This document shows positions 62,501 through 64,000 of a stretch of 64,000 nt of DNA, piece by piece (position 1 is the first letter of the stretch; every line of letters starts with the position of its first letter). The notes beneath the pieces are model-generated. The model saw only the letters and a list, made by a program, of their open reading frames with translations, was not told where the DNA came from and made no database searches. Origin of the DNA: Cinnamomum chago (taxonomy: Eukaryota; Streptophyta; Magnoliopsida; Laurales; Lauraceae); NCBI GenBank assembly GCA_038049695.1, contig CP142451.1, positions 8,368,001 through 8,432,000 on the forward strand, written 5' to 3'. The position numbers and the translations under genes were made by a program.

Positions 62501-63082
62501 TCGAGAGTTGTTTATTTCATTTATTCAGAGATGGGGTATGGGGATTTTTCTTACCACCGAAGAAAGAAACAAGTGATCAGATACATATGACAGCAGACCA
62601 TACTTTCACATACCAACATATTGTCCCCTTTAAAATTTTGAAGGAAAAAAGAATGAACAAAAATGAATGGCTGCTGCGTAGCTTGTGCTACCCTCTATCT
62701 CACACTATATACCAGAAAACTGTAAATGTAAGTGCAGGACATTATATTTTGAAATAGATCCATCAGTATGTCCATATATTTACCTTCTTGAAGAGTATGT
62801 TACTCATTAGCCTCTCAGAAAGCTGCACCTGTGGCCATATAACAAAAGACGTTAGAGCCAGGAGTTCATAAGCAACTTGTCTAGAAGCTCAAGAGTGCAT
62901 GCTTCCAACCATCACTTGCCCAAAAAAATCTGACACATTTGAGAAAATACCTTGTAAGCACACAAATCTGAGGTGACATCAATAGTTTCTTCAATCTGAG
63001 GAGCATATACATGAGGGCAGACATTCTTTGAGCAGTGCTCTTTCAGATGCTCAGTAGCCTCGGCTGAGCCATGAACTAGAAC
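59587..63082 (-). CDS. CPSF100: CPSF100 (CPSF subunit 2), C-terminal five exons; gene runs off the right edge
   Basis: Five exons in transcript order: 63082-62951, 62828-62784, 62059-61895, 59845-59771, 59688-59587 (519 nt, 172 residues to the stop), all in phase 0. The upstream exons lie beyond 64000. The segment starts VLVHGSAEATEHLKEHC, an RMMBL-type motif seen in metallo-beta-lactamase RNA-processing factors. It continues with LGDYEIAWIDAEVGKTDGML, LADFKQFLASKGIQ, VEFAGGALRCGEFVTVRKVG and the terminus YYKIREYLYSQFYLL. CPSF100 is the inactive partner of the CPSF73 endonuclease in the nuclear pre-mRNA 3'-end cleavage complex. The exon ends match the plant protein's C-terminus closely. Arabidopsis CPSF100 is At5g23880, whose recalled neighbour At5g23890 is the relative of the next gene here. 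Confidence 0.95.
59846..61894 (-). other. CPSF100 intron containing an LTR remnant
   Basis: A 2.05 kb intron between GGTATCCAG-type signals (donor CAG|GTACTA at 61894, acceptor TTCAG|GTGGAA at 59846). The left part is plain AT-rich DNA, and the right part holds the LTR relic at 61327-61666. Confidence 0.65.
61327..61666 (-). mobile_element. Copia-type LTR relic with a primer-binding-site-like sequence
   Basis: On the minus strand it starts TGTTGGGTTTATGTCTTGTA. It carries a TATATATGATGTAATCTG R-like region and GGTGGTTTTGCCGAACCATG, all typical of Copia LTRs, and ends near GGTGGCACATCGGAC. Next comes TTGGTGTCATCAACC, close to the usual TGGTATCAGAGCC primer-binding site. No gag or pol follows, so this is a truncated copy. 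The borders are approximate. Confidence 0.5.
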
Positions 63083-64000
63083 CTACAATTAAAGGTCAAA
63101 CGATGACTTTTACAGTTGCACATGCAGTACATGGCAGGCAGATACAAAAATTTACTAGAACACTAAGAACTGAAGCAGCAATCAAATCATTGACACTGTC
63201 GCACTAAATAAACATTTTGGACAAGGTAAGAATAATAAACCCAGAACTATGCCTAAGCCTATGTGCAAAAGTTTATTCATTTTCCAAGACTCCAGTCCTA
63301 AAGTTCACTCAATTGATGAGTCGAGATTCTAGAATGCAGAAACTACACTATCTATGAATAATATTTGAAAATATTGTTTGCAAATAAATAGGATCAAATC
63401 AAAATTAGAATTGATCACGGACCTTGTATAGTTCCCATGCATTCCTTTCCACGTCTTTGTTTCACAGCCATGTGTACCCAATCCAAACAGTGAAACAGGT
63501 GTGGAATCATATATGCATTGCCGCAAAAAATTAGCCAGCTTCCTCATCAGATAGAACCCATAGAAGGGCATTTAAGGTAGATCAACTGTAATTTCCCCAC
63601 TTGGCATACATAACAGGTTAATGTGTGTGGTCCACCTGATGAATGGACTAATCAATGCCAGGTCAGCAGAGAGGTGGGCCACGGGCCTCATTGGGCATAA
63701 TAGCATGGGATGTGAAGCCACCAAACCCCTGGATTTAAGAACTACATACACAACACATAGTTGTGAATTTCACTTCATATCAGCAGATAGTGAACCATGA
63801 AATAAATAAATAAAAATTGATTCTTTCTGATCAGTAATTTGATTCAGAACCATGAAATTAAAAAAAAAAAAAATCATTCAAAATCCAGTCCATTTCAGCT
63901 GGATTTTCCAAAGGCAGTTTCAGCCATTTCAAAAAATGCAATTTTTACATTTTTTTTATCCATAACAAGAGCATGTCATTTTACATCCTATACCCACCTA
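63083..64000 (-). other. CPSF100 intron continuing beyond the window
   Basis: It begins, in transcript order, upstream of the acceptor ATTGTAG|GTTC at 63082. No upstream coding exon of CPSF100 was recognised up to 64000, so the intron is at least 918 bases long. Confidence 0.6.

Overview
The window is nuclear genomic DNA of a flowering plant. Protein-coding genes are split by many introns (nearly all GT-AG), the intergenic and intronic DNA is AT-rich and full of transposon debris, and the proteins match plant-specific families. Frequent 'gtgggcccca'-type strings and the mix of small transposons would fit a magnoliid or another basal angiosperm, but this is an impression and was not tested. 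No bacterial, viral or organellar block was seen.

Layout. 0-4.8 kb: intergenic DNA with a tRNA-derived SINE (611-808) and a 5'-truncated LINE carrying a zf-RVT/RNase H reading frame (1045-2234), each flanked by matching target-site duplications. 4.8-18.7 kb, plus strand: a ten-exon BZR1-BAM gene (BAM7/BAM8 type), a DNA-binding BES1/BZR1 domain fused to a beta-amylase domain. 20.2-21.1 kb: a hAT-like relic and a foldback element. 21.8-29.9 kb, minus strand: a five-exon class 3 lipase of the 'calmodulin-binding heat-shock protein' type, with a GC-AG first intron and a hAT-type MITE in its second intron. 30-40.5 kb: gene-poor, with a 3.2 kb non-autonomous Helitron (36265-39471) and a truncated SINE. 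40.5-44.7 kb, plus strand: the eL36 ribosomal protein gene, with a hAT-type MITE directly upstream of its core promoter. 46.5-56.5 kb, minus strand: a ten-exon gene for a 993-residue plastid protein with S-layer-homology (SLH)-like and coiled-coil regions; its 3.6 kb first intron holds a likely solo Copia LTR. 58.06-58.28 kb: another SINE copy. 59.6-63.1 kb, minus strand: the last five exons of CPSF100, which continues beyond the right edge.

The five genes do not form a pathway or operon. CPSF100 next to the SLH gene matches the recalled Arabidopsis neighbours At5g23880/At5g23890, so this looks like ancient conserved gene order. All exon boundaries were read by eye from splice signals, reading phase and family resemblance. 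UTR ends and promoters are less certain. I found no evidence for a wholly new biological system. The most unusual items are the triplicated splice donor in the BZR1-BAM gene, ACACGTGT sites in that gene's own upstream region, the SINE family, and the Helitron with a doubled 5' end.
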